Positions 42,392 through 53,143 of a DNA stretch of 64,000 bases are shown piece by piece. The notes beneath the pieces were generated by a model, which saw only the letters and a program-made list of their open reading frames with translations, was not told the origin of the DNA and did no database searches. The translations under genes were made by a program, and so were the position numbers. Origin of the DNA: Vibrio cyclitrophicus (GTDB lineage: Bacteria > Pseudomonadota > Gammaproteobacteria > Enterobacterales > Vibrionaceae); contig NZ_AP025480.1 in NCBI RefSeq assembly GCF_024347435.1, forward strand, positions 496,001 through 560,000, given 5' to 3'. Every line of letters starts with the position of its first letter. Position 1 is the first letter of the stretch.

Positions 42392-42459
42392 CCATGGGTC
42401 GGGATAACTATTCGCTGAAATCCTGCGCACATGTCAGGATGACGAAGAAAGGAAGCAAC

Positions 42460-42717
42460 ATGACTAATATTGGAAGCCTGCTAGGAGATGCGGCAACTCT
42501 AATGATAACGGGTATGTCCGTTGTCTTTATTTTCCTAACTATTCTAGTTTACCTCGTTCGGTTGATGTCAAAACTGGTACCAGAAGAAGTACCTGAACCG
42601 ATCGCAGCACCTAAAAAAATTAAAAAATCACAATCAAACCCTTCAGCTGTTAGTCCACAAGTTGTGGCAGCAATTTCGGCCGCGGTTCATCAATACCGTG
42701 CGTCTACTGCTAAGTAG
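42460..42717 (+). CDS. oadG: Oxaloacetate decarboxylase gamma subunit
   Basis: Small membrane subunit that joins OadA to OadB and helps bind zinc in the Na+-pumping oxaloacetate decarboxylase. The 85-residue product has one membrane helix (about residues 10-35, MITGMSVVFIFLTILVYLV) and a Pro/Lys-rich cytoplasmic tail. The ATG at 42460 has AAAGGA upstream; the in-frame start at 42394 precedes any ribosome site and lies at the predicted transcript start. First gene of oadGAB. Confidence 0.92.
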   Translation: MTNIGSLLGDAATLMITGMSVVFIFLTILVYLVRLMSKLVPEEVPEPIAAPKKIKKSQSNPSAVSPQVVAAISAAVHQYRASTAK

Positions 42718-42742
42718 CATTTAAAGGATTAAAAAGGAGTTT

Positions 42743-44533
42743 ATGAGCATGTCTAAACCACTAGCTATCACAGATGTGGTACTTCGTGACGCGCACCAGT
42801 CACTATTTGCTACTCGTATGCGTATCGAAGATATGCTGCCAATTGCGGCAGAACTGGATAAAGTCGGTTACTGGTCATTAGAGACTTGGGGCGGAGCGAC
42901 GTTTGATTCGTGTATCCGTTTTCTTGGAGAGGATCCATGGGAGCGCTTGCGTGAACTGAAAAAAGCGATGCCAAACACACCAATGCAGATGCTACTGCGT
43001 GGTCAAAACCTGCTGGGTTACCGTCACTACGCGGATGATGTAGTCGAAAAGTTTGTTGAACGTGCACACCAGAATGGTATGGATGTTTTCCGTATCTTTG
43101 ATGCGATGAATGATGTACGTAACTTTGAAACAGCAGTGAAAGCAACGATCGACGTTGGTGGTCACGCTCAAGGTACTTTGTCTTATACAACCAGTCCGGT
43201 TCACAACTCAGATACTTGGGTTGATTTGGCTAAACGCTTAGAGGATTTAGGGTGTCACTCTCTATGTATTAAAGATATGTCAGGCTTATTGAAGCCGTAT
43301 GAAGCTGAAGAGCTGATTACTCGTATCAAAGCGTCGTGTGACGTGCCTCTAGCGCTACATAGCCACGCAACAACAGGTCTATCGACAGCAACCGCGGTTA
43401 AAGCCGTTGAAGCGGGAATCGATATTCTAGACACCGCTATTTCTTCAATGAGCTGTACCTACGGTCACACGCCAACTGAAACTGTTGTGGCGATGTTAGA
43501 GGGTACTGAGCGCGATACTAACCTTAAACTTGATCAGATTGAGCCTATTGCATCTTATTTCCGTGATGTACGTAAAAAGTACGCAAAATGGGAAGGTCAG
43601 TTAAAAGGTGTGGATTCTCGTATTTTAATTGCTCAAGTTCCTGGTGGCATGCTAACCAATATGGAAGGCCAGCTGAAAGAGCAAGGCGCGGCCGATCGTA
43701 TGGATGAGGTACTGGAAGAGATACCACGCGTACGCAAAGAGCTTGGGTACATTCCTTTGGTAACACCAACTTCTCAGATTGTCGGTACTCAAGCGGTTAT
43801 CAATGTGCTAACGGGTGAACGCTATAAAAGCATCACTAAAGAGACGGCTGGTCTACTGAAAGGTGAATACGGTCAAGCTCCAGCTGAAGTTGATACTGAA
43901 CTCCAAGCTAAAGTTCTCGATGGTGCTGAGCCAATCACTTGTCGCCCTGCTGATTTACTTAAATCAGAGATGGATACGCTAACGACAGAGCTTTTAGAAA
44001 AAGCAAAATCAGACGGTATTTCATTAGCTGAAGACACGGTTGATGATGTTCTTACTTACGCATTGTTCCCACAAGTAGGTCTTAAGTTCCTTAAGAATCG
44101 TCATAACCCTGAAGCATTTGAGCCTGCGCCAACACTAGAAACAGCGTCTCCAGTTGCAGCAGCTCCTGTACAAGCTTCTGGTGGTATTGAAAGCTATAGC
44201 GTGAAGGTTGATGGTCAAGTTTATGATGTTGAAGTTGGCCCACAAGGTGAACTTACATCAGTAACACCATCGGCAAAACCGGCTCAAGCGACTCAAACGG
44301 CACCAGTGGCAGCGTCTGATGCGGAATCCGTACCTGCGCCATTGGCGGGCAACATCTTTAAAGTTATCGTTCAACCGGGTGCGGAGGTTGCTGAAGGCGA
44401 TGTTCTGCTTATCTTGGAAGCGATGAAGATGGAAACGGAAGTTCGTGCTGCTCGTGGTGGTACCGTTCAAGAATTGAATGTTAAAGAAGGCGATGCAGTT
44501 ACTGTAGGCGCTCCACTACTAAGCTTGGCGTAA
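42743..44533 (+). CDS. oadA: Oxaloacetate decarboxylase alpha subunit
   Basis: Carboxyltransferase and biotin carrier that moves CO2 from oxaloacetate to biotin. The 596-residue product has the HMGL-like TIM barrel ([11 protein letters not shown] near the N-terminus, LHSHATTG metal-site region), the PYC-type conserved domain and a Pro/Ala linker. A C-terminal biotinyl domain carries EAMKMET, with the biotinylated Lys at about residue 562. A second in-frame ATG at 42749 is better spaced from AAAAAGGAG, so the true start may be six bases later. Confidence 0.95.
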   Translation: MSMSKPLAITDVVLRDAHQSLFATRMRIEDMLPIAAELDKVGYWSLETWGGATFDSCIRFLGEDPWERLRELKKAMPNTPMQMLLRGQNLLGYRHYADDVVEKFVERAHQNGMDVFRIFDAMNDVRNFETAVKATIDVGGHAQGTLSYTTSPVHNSDTWVDLAKRLEDLGCHSLCIKDMSGLLKPYEAEELITRIKASCDVPLALHSHATTGLSTATAVKAVEAGIDILDTAISSMSCTYGHTPTETVVAMLEGTERDTNLKLDQIEPIASYFRDVRKKYAKWEGQLKGVDSRILIAQVPGGMLTNMEGQLKEQGAADRMDEVLEEIPRVRKELGYIPLVTPTSQIVGTQAVINVLTGERYKSITKETAGLLKGEYGQAPAEVDTELQAKVLDGAEPITCRPADLLKSEMDTLTTELLEKAKSDGISLAEDTVDDVLTYALFPQVGLKFLKNRHNPEAFEPAPTLETASPVAAAPVQASGGIESYSVKVDGQVYDVEVGPQGELTSVTPSAKPAQATQTAPVAASDAESVPAPLAGNIFKVIVQPGAEVAEGDVLLILEAMKMETEVRAARGGTVQELNVKEGDAVTVGAPLLSLA

Positions 44534-44542
44534 GGGAGTACC

Positions 44543-45673
44543 ATGGAAGGATTGATGACCTTATGGTCTGAAACAGGAATTGCTAACTTTGAGTTCGGCC
44601 AAATCTGTATGATGCTGGTTGGTTGCTTATTGTTGTTTTTGGCAATTCGAAAAGGGTTTGAACCTTTATTGTTGTTACCTATTGGTTTTGGTGCAGTATT
44701 AGCAAACATTCCAAATGCTGGATTTACTGAGCCTGGTGGTTTGCTTTACTACGTCTACTACGTAGGTATTGAGACGGGTATTTTTCCACTACTAATCTTT
44801 ATGGGTGTTGGTGCTATGACGGACTTCGGTGCGTTAATTGCGAACCCTAAAACACTGTGGCTAGGCGCTGCTGCTCAGTTTGGTATCTTTGCAACATTAT
44901 TTGGTGCAATCTTGCTGAATTATGTTCCTGGAATGGAGTTCTCGATGGCAGATGCTTCGTCAATTGCGATCATTGGTGGTGCCGACGGCCCAACTGCGAT
45001 CTTCTTGGCGAGTAAGTTATCTCCTGATCTATTAGGCGTAATCGCCGTAGCGGCATATAGCTACATGGCTTTGGTTCCTATTATTCAGCCTCCAATTATG
45101 AAAGCGTTAACGTCACCGGAAGAACGTAAGATTAAGATGGCTCAACTTCGTCATGTTAGCAAAGCAGAGAAAATTCTTTTCCCGCTGGCTGTGCTATTGA
45201 TGACGATTTTGTTCCTACCTTCAGCAACACCTCTCGTAGGTATGTTCTGTTTGGGTAACTTAATGCGTGAAGCTGGTGTAGTGGATCGTCTTTCAAAAAC
45301 AGCCCAAAATGAACTGATTAACATCGTGACTATTTTCCTAGGTCTAGGCGTTGGTTCTAAGCTTCAAGCAGATACGTTCTTGAACCTAGAGACGCTTGGT
45401 ATTCTCGGTTTAGGTGCCGTGGCGTTCAGTATTGGTACGGCCGGTGGTGTCTTGATGGCGAAGGTGCTTAACCGCTTCTCGAAAGAAGACATTAACCCAC
45501 TTATTGGTGCAGCTGGTGTATCAGCCGTTCCGATGGCGGCTCGTGTTGTGAACAAGGTTGGACTTGAGGCAAACCCTCAGAACTTCTTGTTAATGCATGC
45601 AATGGGACCTAACGTGGCTGGTGTACTTGGTAGTGCGGTTGCTGCGGGTATTTTATTAGCGCTAGTAGGCTAA
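44543..45673 (+). CDS. oadB: Oxaloacetate decarboxylase beta subunit
   Basis: Integral membrane subunit that decarboxylates carboxybiotin and pumps Na+ outward. The 376-residue, multi-span protein has the functional Asp in the [17 protein letters not shown] motif (about residue 150) and the conserved [15 protein letters not shown] region near the C-terminus. It starts with ATG nine bases after oadA. The subunit order G-A-B is the usual one; the complex would supply sodium-motive force, fitting a marine bacterium. Confidence 0.96.
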   Translation: MEGLMTLWSETGIANFEFGQICMMLVGCLLLFLAIRKGFEPLLLLPIGFGAVLANIPNAGFTEPGGLLYYVYYVGIETGIFPLLIFMGVGAMTDFGALIANPKTLWLGAAAQFGIFATLFGAILLNYVPGMEFSMADASSIAIIGGADGPTAIFLASKLSPDLLGVIAVAAYSYMALVPIIQPPIMKALTSPEERKIKMAQLRHVSKAEKILFPLAVLLMTILFLPSATPLVGMFCLGNLMREAGVVDRLSKTAQNELINIVTIFLGLGVGSKLQADTFLNLETLGILGLGAVAFSIGTAGGVLMAKVLNRFSKEDINPLIGAAGVSAVPMAARVVNKVGLEANPQNFLLMHAMGPNVAGVLGSAVAAGILLALVG

Positions 45674-45761
45674 TAAAATACTAGGTCATGTATCGTTACG
45701 TTAATTGGTCGTCAATTTACGAATGAGCGGTTAACTTAGCCTTATTAAATGGTTTATAGTC

Positions 45762-45791
45762 AAAGGGATGCTTTCGCATCCCTTTCTTTTT
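45762..45791 (+). terminator. Rho-independent terminator after oadB
   Basis: The stem AAAGGGATGC/GCATCCCTTT with a TTTC loop is followed by CTTTTTAT. Confidence 0.88.
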
Positions 45792-45843
45792 ATCAATTAG
45801 GGTGTTTGCTCACTAGGGCTTTATCAATCAAGGAAATGTGGAA

Positions 45844-46797
45844 ATGGAAAATAAACAGATAGCGATTACTCAATTCGGCGGCGTCGAAAACCTTAGTATT
45901 CAAACCCGTGCTATTCCTGAGCCTAAAGCTGGAGAAGTGGTGGTTAAAGTTTCTTTTTCGGGCATTAATCCGATTGATGTTAAAACTCGTGCAGGCCTCG
46001 GTTGGGCCGCGGCGCAGAACAAAGAGAACCTTCCTTGGGTTCCTGGTTACGACATTTCAGGGCAAATCGTCACGGTAGGCGATCAGACTGAGCACTTTGC
46101 TATTGGCGATAATGTAGCTGGCTTTATTGGTTTCCCACTGCAAGGTGGCGGCTACAGCCAGTATGTGTGTGTTCCAGAAGCAGCCTTAAGCATGGTACCT
46201 GATTCAGTTACGCTAGAAGCGGCAGCTGCACTGCCACTCGCTAGCCAAACAGCAGCACAAGCACTAAACAGAGCTGAAGTGAAAGAGGGCGATCGCGTAC
46301 TCATTCTGGCGGGGGCAGGCGGCGTTGGTCACCTAGCGGTTCAAATCGCTGTGGCGGCAAAAGCTGAAGTCTACACAACTTGTAGTGAATCCAACCTTGA
46401 TTACCTAGCGACATTAGGGGCTCATGCGATCAACTATAAATTTGCTCCGGCATCTGAACGAGTCTCTGATGTTGATGTTTTGATCGATCTTGTCGGTGGA
46501 GACACCGCTCTTGATGCACTGAAGTGCTTAAAAGATGGTGCAAGAGTTGTGACAGTCCCAACTTTATCTGCTGAATTGATTTGCGAAAAAGCAACATTAT
46601 TAGGCTTTACTGCATCAGGTATGCTGGTTGAGCCAAACCCAGAGCAAATGGATACCATGCTTTACATGGTTAGCGTTGGATTGCTCAAAACAGAAATTCA
46701 AGGTATTTACCCGTTAGACGAAGCGCAGTCGGCTCACCTACAGGTTGAAACCGGACACACCAGAGGCAAGGTACTACTTAAAATGCAAGAAGGTTGA
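45844..46797 (+). CDS. Zinc-free MDR-family NAD(P)H:quinone oxidoreductase-like protein
   Basis: Medium-chain dehydrogenase/reductase of the quinone-oxidoreductase branch. The 317-residue product has the GroES-like N-terminal domain (SGINPIDVKTRAG), the Rossmann motif ILAGAGGVGHLAVQIA (about residue 150) and a C-terminal GHTRGKVLLK. It lacks the GHE zinc motif of alcohol dehydrogenases. The likely reaction is NADPH-dependent reduction of quinones or enones; the true substrate is unknown. ATG at 45844 has GGAA eight bases upstream; the in-frame GTG at 45838 is an alternative. It is followed after 6 bases by yqaA. Confidence 0.85.
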   Translation: MENKQIAITQFGGVENLSIQTRAIPEPKAGEVVVKVSFSGINPIDVKTRAGLGWAAAQNKENLPWVPGYDISGQIVTVGDQTEHFAIGDNVAGFIGFPLQGGGYSQYVCVPEAALSMVPDSVTLEAAAALPLASQTAAQALNRAEVKEGDRVLILAGAGGVGHLAVQIAVAAKAEVYTTCSESNLDYLATLGAHAINYKFAPASERVSDVDVLIDLVGGDTALDALKCLKDGARVVTVPTLSAELICEKATLLGFTASGMLVEPNPEQMDTMLYMVSVGLLKTEIQGIYPLDEAQSAHLQVETGHTRGKVLLKMQEG

Positions 46798-46803
46798 TAT
46801 GCA

Positions 46804-47265
46804 GTGCTAGAGTTTTTCAATTCTCTTTTTGAAAATATAGCGTTGTGGTTTTCAGATTCAGCGCTTTGGGTACTCTTCATCAGTGGCTTTTTGAGTGCCA
46901 CATTGTTACCCGGCGGTTCAGAAGCAAGCCTTGTGGCTGCCTTGAGCTTAGATCAGTTCTCAACATCATCGATTATCCTTTTGGCGACACTTGGCAATAC
47001 CTTAGGCGGCTTGACCAATTATTGGATTGGTTTGTGGTTGCCTAACCGAACTGAATCTGAAAAACATGGTCATAAGGCTATGGCTTGGCTGAGCCGCTAT
47101 GGTTATTGGACTCTGTTGTTTAGTTGGTTACCGATCATTGGTGATCCGTTGTGTTTTGCTGCGGGTTGGCTAAGAATGAAATTCATCCCTAGCGTTATCT
47201 TGATAGCAATTGGCAAGGCCGCTCGCTATAGCTTACTAGCTGCTATTTACTTCGGTTTTTTCTAA
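46804..47265 (+). CDS. yqaA: YqaA-type DedA-related inner-membrane protein
   Basis: Small membrane protein of the YqaA/SNARE-associated (DedA-like) group, which includes lipid-transport proteins; its own role is unknown. The 153-residue product has four or five hydrophobic segments and the family features LLPGGSEASL near residue 36 and GNTLGGLTNYWIG. The start is GTG at 46804; no in-frame ATG is available. In E. coli yqaA also lies next to gshA and luxS, supporting orthology. Confidence 0.85.
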   Translation: MLEFFNSLFENIALWFSDSALWVLFISGFLSATLLPGGSEASLVAALSLDQFSTSSIILLATLGNTLGGLTNYWIGLWLPNRTESEKHGHKAMAWLSRYGYWTLLFSWLPIIGDPLCFAAGWLRMKFIPSVILIAIGKAARYSLLAAIYFGFF

Positions 47266-47274
47266 GGAGAACCT

Positions 47275-50133
47275 ATGAAAAAGGTTTTACTTGGTACATT
47301 TTCTCTTATCGCCATCGTAGGCTGTTCTTACAATGTACCTAGCTCAACACCCTTCTTTTCTTCATTACCGGAAGGCGTCACTTTATTAGAAGAAGTTAAA
47401 CCTTCCAAAGATAAAGTTGTGATCCCTTATACTAAGTATCAACTTGAGAATGGTCTAACTGTTATTCTTTCCCCTGATGATTCTGATCCATTGGTGCATG
47501 TCGATGTGACTTATCACGTCGGTTCTGCTCGTGAACAGATTGGGAAGTCGGGCTTTGCACACTTCTTTGAACACATGATGTTCCAAGGCTCTGAGAACGT
47601 CGGTGACCAGCAACACTTTAAGATTATTACCGAAGCGGGTGGTTCGCTAAACGGCACTACTAACCGCGATCGTACCAATTACTTTGAAACGGTTCCTTCT
47701 AACCAACTTGAGAAAATGTTGTGGTTAGAATCAGACCGAATGGGTTTCCTATTGGACGCGGTTTCTCAAAAGAAATTTGAGGTTCAAAGAGGCACGGTTA
47801 AAAACGAACGAGCTCAGAGTTATGAAAACCGCCCTTACGGTTTAATGTGGGAACGAATGGGTGAAGCTCTTTACCCTGAAGGCCACCCATATTCGTGGCA
47901 ACCAATTGGTTATGTTGAAGATCTAGACCGCGTTGATGTGAATGATCTTAAGGCTTTCTTCTTACGTTGGTATGGTCCAAATAATGCAGTATTGACGATT
48001 GGTGGTGATATCGATGTTGATGACACGCTAGAGTGGATTAACAAGTATTTTGGTCCTATCCCTAGAGGCCCGGAAGTTAAGGCTGCAGAGAAGCAACCAG
48101 CGATACTAAAAGAAGATAAATACATCACCCTAGAAGATAATATTCGTCAGCCGATGGTGCTTGTCGGCTGGCCGACGACTTATCGCGGTGAAGAAACACA
48201 AGCGTCAATAAATGCTTTGTCTAACGTATTGGGTTCTGGTACCAACAGTTACCTGTATCAAAACCTAGTAAAAACACAAAAAGCAGTAAGCGCAGGATCT
48301 TTCCATGATTGTGCTGAACTCGCTTGTACTATGTATGTTTATGCGATGGGCAACTCGGGTAAAAAAGGTGATTTGACGGTTCTTAATAAAGAATTGATGG
48401 ATACCTTAGAACAATTTTCTAAAGAGGGTGTTGAACAAGAGCGTTTAGACCAAATTACTGGTATGGCTGAAGCGGATGCGGTTTTTGCGCTGCAAAGTGT
48501 CAAAGGCAAGGTGTCACAACTCGCTTCTAATCAAACTTTCTATGGCCAACCGGATCGTATTGAATCGCAGTTAGATCAAATTCGAGCGGTTACGCCTGAA
48601 AGTGTTAGCAAAGCTTATCAAGATTTTATCGAGGGTAAGCATAAGGTGACGTTGAGTGTCGTTCCGAAAAAACAGCTCGATTTAGCGGTTCGTGAAGCCA
48701 CTTTCACTACCCCCGATCGTACTCTGCCTGAATACAGCAAGGTAACGGAAGATCAGCTTGATATCAGAAAAGCACCGAATACTTTTGATCGCAGTGTGAT
48801 GCCTGAAGTGAACTTTGGTGTTGAAGCAACTATGCCTGATCTTTATCGCATGCACTTTGCAAACGGTACTGACTTGATTGGTACCGAGACCAATGAAACA
48901 CCGACAGTACAGCTACAAATTCAGCTTCCTGCTGGTGAGCGTTATGTTCGTCAAGGTCAAGAAGGCCTAGCAAACCTAACCGCAGCGATGATGGAGGAAG
49001 GCTCGACTCAACGAACGGTTGAAGAGTTACAAGCAACCTTAGATAAATTGGGCAGTAGCGTTAGCATAAACGCGGGCAGCTACACCACGGATATTTCTAT
49101 CTCAACGTTAGAGAAAAATTTGCCTCAAACCTTAGCAATAGCAGAAGAGGTTCTATTTAAGCCTAAGTTTGATGAGCAAGATTTCGAACGCGTTAAGAAA
49201 CAGATGTTAGAAGGGGTGGTTTATCAGCATCAACAACCAAGCTGGATGGCTTCTCAAGCCACACGTGAAGTTTTGTTTGGCAACAGCATCTTTGGTCGAA
49301 CTAGTGATGGTACTAAGGCCTCTTTAGAATCGTTAACCTTAGACGATGTAAAACTGTTTTACAGTCAGCACTATACTCCTGAGGGGGCTAATATTGTTAT
49401 TGTAGGCGACATCTCGAAGAAAGAGGCCAGCAAGCAGCTTCAATTCTTCGAACAATGGCAAGGCGATGCGGCACCACTAACGCGTCCTCAGATCATCAAA
49501 GAGCTTTCAGGGCAACGTTTGTACTTAGTGGATAAGCCAGGAGCACCACAGAGCATCGTTCGTTTAGTGCGTAAAGGTTTACCTTTCGACGCGACTGGTG
49601 AGTTGTATTTGAGCCAGCTAGCCAACTTTAACTTGGCCGGTAACTTCAATAGCCGCATTAACCAAAACTTACGTGAAGACAAGGCGTACACTTACGGTGC
49701 AAGCGGTTACTTCGCGAGTACTCGAGAAACCGGTGCCGTAGTATTTAGTGCTCAAGTGAGAGCCAATGCGACGGTTCCATCGATTCAAGAGTTTATTAAT
49801 GAACTGAATGAGTTTAGTCAGAGTGGATTAACTGACGAAGAGGTGAAATTTATGCGCCTTGCCGTCGGTCAACAAGATGCGCTTAAATACGAAACACCAA
49901 GTCAAAAGGCTGGTTTGTTGAGTAATATTGTCGCATTGAGCCTAGATGAAGATTACCTACAACAACGTAATCAGATAGTTGAAACCGTCTCAAAAGAGAC
50001 GTTAAACGAGCTATCGAAGAAATGGTTTGACCCGAATGATTATCAAATAATTGTTGTTGGCGATGCGACTTCGCTTCGTCCTCAATTAGAAAAGTTAGAT
50101 ATTCCAATAGAAGAGCTTGAAATCATTCGTTAG
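47275..50133 (+). CDS. M16-family zinc metalloprotease, lipoprotein
   Basis: Pitrilysin/insulinase-type protease of 952 residues with a lipoprotein signal (AIVGC, Cys17), so probably periplasmic and membrane-anchored. The N-terminal M16 half has the inverted zinc motif HFFEH (residues 96-100) and the downstream Glu in VKNERAQ. A second, inactive M16 half forms the C-terminus with the R/Y-type REDKAYTYGA element. It likely degrades peptides or signal-peptide remnants; substrates are not predictable from sequence. Its neighbour gshA follows after 99 bases; the same order is known in V. cholerae. Confidence 0.9.
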   Translation: MKKVLLGTFSLIAIVGCSYNVPSSTPFFSSLPEGVTLLEEVKPSKDKVVIPYTKYQLENGLTVILSPDDSDPLVHVDVTYHVGSAREQIGKSGFAHFFEHMMFQGSENVGDQQHFKIITEAGGSLNGTTNRDRTNYFETVPSNQLEKMLWLESDRMGFLLDAVSQKKFEVQRGTVKNERAQSYENRPYGLMWERMGEALYPEGHPYSWQPIGYVEDLDRVDVNDLKAFFLRWYGPNNAVLTIGGDIDVDDTLEWINKYFGPIPRGPEVKAAEKQPAILKEDKYITLEDNIRQPMVLVGWPTTYRGEETQASINALSNVLGSGTNSYLYQNLVKTQKAVSAGSFHDCAELACTMYVYAMGNSGKKGDLTVLNKELMDTLEQFSKEGVEQERLDQITGMAEADAVFALQSVKGKVSQLASNQTFYGQPDRIESQLDQIRAVTPESVSKAYQDFIEGKHKVTLSVVPKKQLDLAVREATFTTPDRTLPEYSKVTEDQLDIRKAPNTFDRSVMPEVNFGVEATMPDLYRMHFANGTDLIGTETNETPTVQLQIQLPAGERYVRQGQEGLANLTAAMMEEGSTQRTVEELQATLDKLGSSVSINAGSYTTDISISTLEKNLPQTLAIAEEVLFKPKFDEQDFERVKKQMLEGVVYQHQQPSWMASQATREVLFGNSIFGRTSDGTKASLESLTLDDVKLFYSQHYTPEGANIVIVGDISKKEASKQLQFFEQWQGDAAPLTRPQIIKELSGQRLYLVDKPGAPQSIVRLVRKGLPFDATGELYLSQLANFNLAGNFNSRINQNLREDKAYTYGASGYFASTRETGAVVFSAQVRANATVPSIQEFINELNEFSQSGLTDEEVKFMRLAVGQQDALKYETPSQKAGLLSNIVALSLDEDYLQQRNQIVETVSKETLNELSKKWFDPNDYQIIVVGDATSLRPQLEKLDIPIEELEIIR

Positions 50134-50232
50134 AGTACACATTAAAGGGGGAGGGAATAGACTCTACTTTTCTCCTCCAACCTAATTTATGATAGTTCTA
50201 ATCAGAACGATATAAGATAAGTGAACTGAATT

Positions 50233-51801
50233 TTGACTGATTTTGCTGCGCGACTAAAGCAAGTTGCAACCAACCCTAAGACCTTCTCTCAATTTGGTCG
50301 TGGTGTTGAAAGGGAAACGTTACGCTACACGGAAGATGGGCATCTTGCTACTGGGCCGCACCCAAAGGCTTTGGGATCTGCGTTGATGAACGGATGGGTA
50401 ACGACCGATTTTTCCGAGTCGCTACTGGAGTTTATTACGCCTGTTTCTAACGACGTTCCGACTCTTTTGAATCAGTTATCTGATATCCATCATTTCACAC
50501 AAACCAAGTTAGATGGCGAGAAAATGTGGCCGCTTTCAATGCCTTGTTACGTAGGGAGTGAAGATGACATTCAGCTGGCGCAATACGGCACCTCTAACAA
50601 CGGAAAAATGAAGACGCTATATCGTGAAGGCTTAAAGCGCCGCTACGGTAGTCTGATGCAAATCATTTCAGGTGTTCATTTTAACTTCTCTTTCCCTGAA
50701 AGTTTCTGGGATAGCTTGTTTGGTGAGCAAACAGAAGAAGCGCGTTGTGAAGCTAAGTCAGATGCGTACTTTGGTTTGATTCGTAATTACTACCGTTTTG
50801 GTTGGTTAATCCCATATTTCTTTGGTGCTTCACCGGCATTGTGCCCTTCTTTCATTAAAGGAAGAGAAACAAACCTACCTTTTGAAAAAATTGGTGAGAC
50901 ACTATACCTGCCAAAAGCAACGGCACTTCGCCTGAGTGATCTTGGCTACACTAACAGCGCTCAAAGTGTATTGAAAATTGGTTTCAACAGCCTAGGTCAG
51001 TACCTCGAAGGTTTGAATGAAGCGATTCGTACACCATCAGAAGAGTTCGCTGAGATTGGTACTAAGGTTGATGGTGAATATCGTCAACTTAATACTAACG
51101 TTCTTCAAATTGAGAATGAGCTGTATGCGCCAATTCGCCCTAAGCGCGTAGCGAAAAACGGTGAGAAGCCGTCTGAAGCATTGGCTCGCAGTGGTGTTGA
51201 GTACATAGAAGTTCGTTCTTTAGATGTAAACCCATTCAGTTCAGTTGGTATCAATGAGCAGCAGGTTCGTTTCCTTGACCTGTTCCTAACGTGGAGCGTG
51301 TTAACAGACTCTGCTGAGATGGATAATTGTGAGTTGGAATGCTGGCGAGATAACTGGAACAAGGTAATCTTAGAAGGTCGTCAGGTTGGTTTAGAACTGA
51401 AAATTGGTTGTGACGGCGAGAGACTATCATTACAAGACTGGGCTAAGCGTGTATTCAAAGATTTGCGTTCTATTGCTGAAATGATGGATGCAGAGCAAGG
51501 TGGCCGCGCTTACCAAGAAACTTGCGATACGCTTGAAACTTGGATTGATAATCCAGAGCTGACTATTTCAGGTCAGTTGCTTGAAGAAACCAAAAAATTA
51601 GGTGGTTTGGGTAATGTAGGTTGTGCGTTAGGAAAAACTTACGCTCAGCAACATAAAGCGCACCAGTACAAAGTGTATTCAGCTGAGTTGATGGAAGCGG
51701 AAGTTCAACGCTCTATGATTGCTCAGCAACAAAGTGAAGAAGCTAGCACTCAAGACTTTGATAGCTTCTTAGCGGATTATTTTTCGTATTTAAAAGCATA
51801 G
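50233..51801 (+). CDS. gshA: Glutamate-cysteine ligase
   Basis: Catalyses the first, rate-limiting step of glutathione synthesis: ATP-dependent coupling of glutamate and cysteine. The 522-residue product is the gamma-proteobacterial GshA type, with [11 protein letters not shown] near residue 23, [10 protein letters not shown] and [13 protein letters not shown]. The start appears to be TTG at 50233, with only a weak ribosome site. In E. coli and Vibrio it lies next to luxS, as here. Confidence 0.95.
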   Translation: MTDFAARLKQVATNPKTFSQFGRGVERETLRYTEDGHLATGPHPKALGSALMNGWVTTDFSESLLEFITPVSNDVPTLLNQLSDIHHFTQTKLDGEKMWPLSMPCYVGSEDDIQLAQYGTSNNGKMKTLYREGLKRRYGSLMQIISGVHFNFSFPESFWDSLFGEQTEEARCEAKSDAYFGLIRNYYRFGWLIPYFFGASPALCPSFIKGRETNLPFEKIGETLYLPKATALRLSDLGYTNSAQSVLKIGFNSLGQYLEGLNEAIRTPSEEFAEIGTKVDGEYRQLNTNVLQIENELYAPIRPKRVAKNGEKPSEALARSGVEYIEVRSLDVNPFSSVGINEQQVRFLDLFLTWSVLTDSAEMDNCELECWRDNWNKVILEGRQVGLELKIGCDGERLSLQDWAKRVFKDLRSIAEMMDAEQGGRAYQETCDTLETWIDNPELTISGQLLEETKKLGGLGNVGCALGKTYAQQHKAHQYKVYSAELMEAEVQRSMIAQQQSEEASTQDFDSFLADYFSYLKA

Positions 51802-51808
51802 CGAGACT

Positions 51809-52462
51809 TTGGTGGAAAGGAAGCAAGCCTTATTAGGTCAGCCTACTCATGCGAGTGGTAAATGGTTACCTGTCATAACTGTTGGTGTTGTCTCTAGCCT
51901 GTTGGTTGGCTGTGCAACGCCACCGCCTAAACAGCAAGATAATCTGTGTAGCATCTTCAGAGAACACCCATCGTGGTATGAAGATGCCTTGGATATGCAA
52001 GAAAAGTGGGGCACACCAATCAACGTAGCGATGGCTTTTGTGAAACAAGAAAGTAGCTTTCGTCATGATGCGCGCCCACCAAAAGATTATATTCTGGGCT
52101 TCATTCCTTGGGGGCGTGTAAGTAGTGCCTACGGTTATGCGCAAGCTCAAGATCCTGCTTGGGAAGATTTCCAAAAAGCGACCAATAACGGTGGCTCAAG
52201 AACCAACTTCGATGATGCATTGATGTTCATTGGTTGGTACACCAACGAGACGCGCCGTCAGCTTGGAATTTCTTTGTGGGATCCTTATAACCAATACCTG
52301 GCTTATCATGAAGGGCGTGGTGGTTATAAGCGTAAATCATACAACAGCAAACCATCTTTAATTAAGGTGGCTCGCAAAGTAGAACAACAAGCAAAAGATT
52401 ATGGCTGGCAACTTAAACAGTGCCGCAAAGAACTGGAAGACAATCGAAGTTGGTTTTTCTAA
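51809..52462 (+). CDS. Transglycosylase SLT-like lipoprotein
   Basis: Predicted lipoprotein of 217 residues with a hydrophobic leader and lipobox LLVGC (about Cys35), followed by a lysozyme-like fold. The catalytic-type Glu is in AFVKQESSFRHDAR, then GYAQAQDPAW and YLAYHEGRGGYKR. It resembles the uncharacterised gshA-luxS interval lipoprotein of other Vibrio; a peptidoglycan lytic activity is inferred from the fold only. The start is uncertain: TTG at 51809 or GTG at 51812, both with poor ribosome sites. It is sandwiched between gshA and luxS, probably co-transcribed. Confidence 0.75.
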   Translation: MVERKQALLGQPTHASGKWLPVITVGVVSSLLVGCATPPPKQQDNLCSIFREHPSWYEDALDMQEKWGTPINVAMAFVKQESSFRHDARPPKDYILGFIPWGRVSSAYGYAQAQDPAWEDFQKATNNGGSRTNFDDALMFIGWYTNETRRQLGISLWDPYNQYLAYHEGRGGYKRKSYNSKPSLIKVARKVEQQAKDYGWQLKQCRKELEDNRSWFF

Positions 52463-52486
52463 AGCCAACCGTCATGGAGAAGAGCA

Positions 52487-53005
52487 ATGCCTTTATTAGA
52501 TAGTTTCACTGTTGATCACACACGCATGAACGCACCAGCCGTTCGTGTTGCTAAAACAATGCAAACCCCGAAAGGGGATACCATCACTGTGTTTGACCTG
52601 CGTTTTACTGCGCCAAACAAAGATATCCTATCTGAGAAAGGTATCCACACGCTTGAGCACTTATATGCTGGATTCATGCGTAATCAACTGAACGGTTCAG
52701 ATGTAGAGATTATCGACATTTCACCGATGGGTTGTCGTACTGGTTTCTACATGAGCCTAATTGGTACACCTACAGAGCAACAGGTAGCGGACGGCTGGTT
52801 GGCAGCAATGCAAGATGTGCTGAAAGTTGAGAATCAAAATAAAATTCCTGAGTTGAACGAATACCAATGTGGTACTGCGGCAATGCATTCTTTGGATGAA
52901 GCGAAAGAGATTGCCAATGCGATCATCTCAGCTGGTATCTCTGTAAACAAAAATGACGAACTGGCGTTGCCAGAGTCTATGCTACAAGAGCTTAAAATCG
53001 ACTAA
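52487..53005 (+). CDS. luxS: S-ribosylhomocysteine lyase LuxS
   Basis: Cleaves S-ribosylhomocysteine into homocysteine and DPD, the precursor of autoinducer-2. It therefore serves both the methyl cycle and quorum sensing. The 172-residue product has metal ligands His54 and His58 in HTLEH, a third ligand Cys128 in QCGT and the reactive Cys83 in MGCRTGFY. The ATG follows GGAGAAGAG. It ends in a very strong terminator. Confidence 0.97.
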   Translation: MPLLDSFTVDHTRMNAPAVRVAKTMQTPKGDTITVFDLRFTAPNKDILSEKGIHTLEHLYAGFMRNQLNGSDVEIIDISPMGCRTGFYMSLIGTPTEQQVADGWLAAMQDVLKVENQNKIPELNEYQCGTAAMHSLDEAKEIANAIISAGISVNKNDELALPESMLQELKID

Positions 53006-53040
53006 TCATTTAGATTTATTTTAAATTAGCTAGATATTAA

Positions 53041-53074
53041 AAGGCCCGGTTCGATGAACCGGGCCTTCTTTTGT
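53041..53074. terminator. Strong terminator between luxS and corB
   Basis: Perfect 12-base stem AAGGCCCGGTTC/GAACCGGGCCTT with a GAT loop is followed by CTTTTG. It serves luxS and, in reverse, may also serve the convergent corB. Confidence 0.88.
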
Positions 53075-53143
53075 TTATCAATCTATTTTTATCTAAGCGT
53101 GAGAGTAAGCAATTGCTCTCAACCGATAGTGGTCACTCAATCA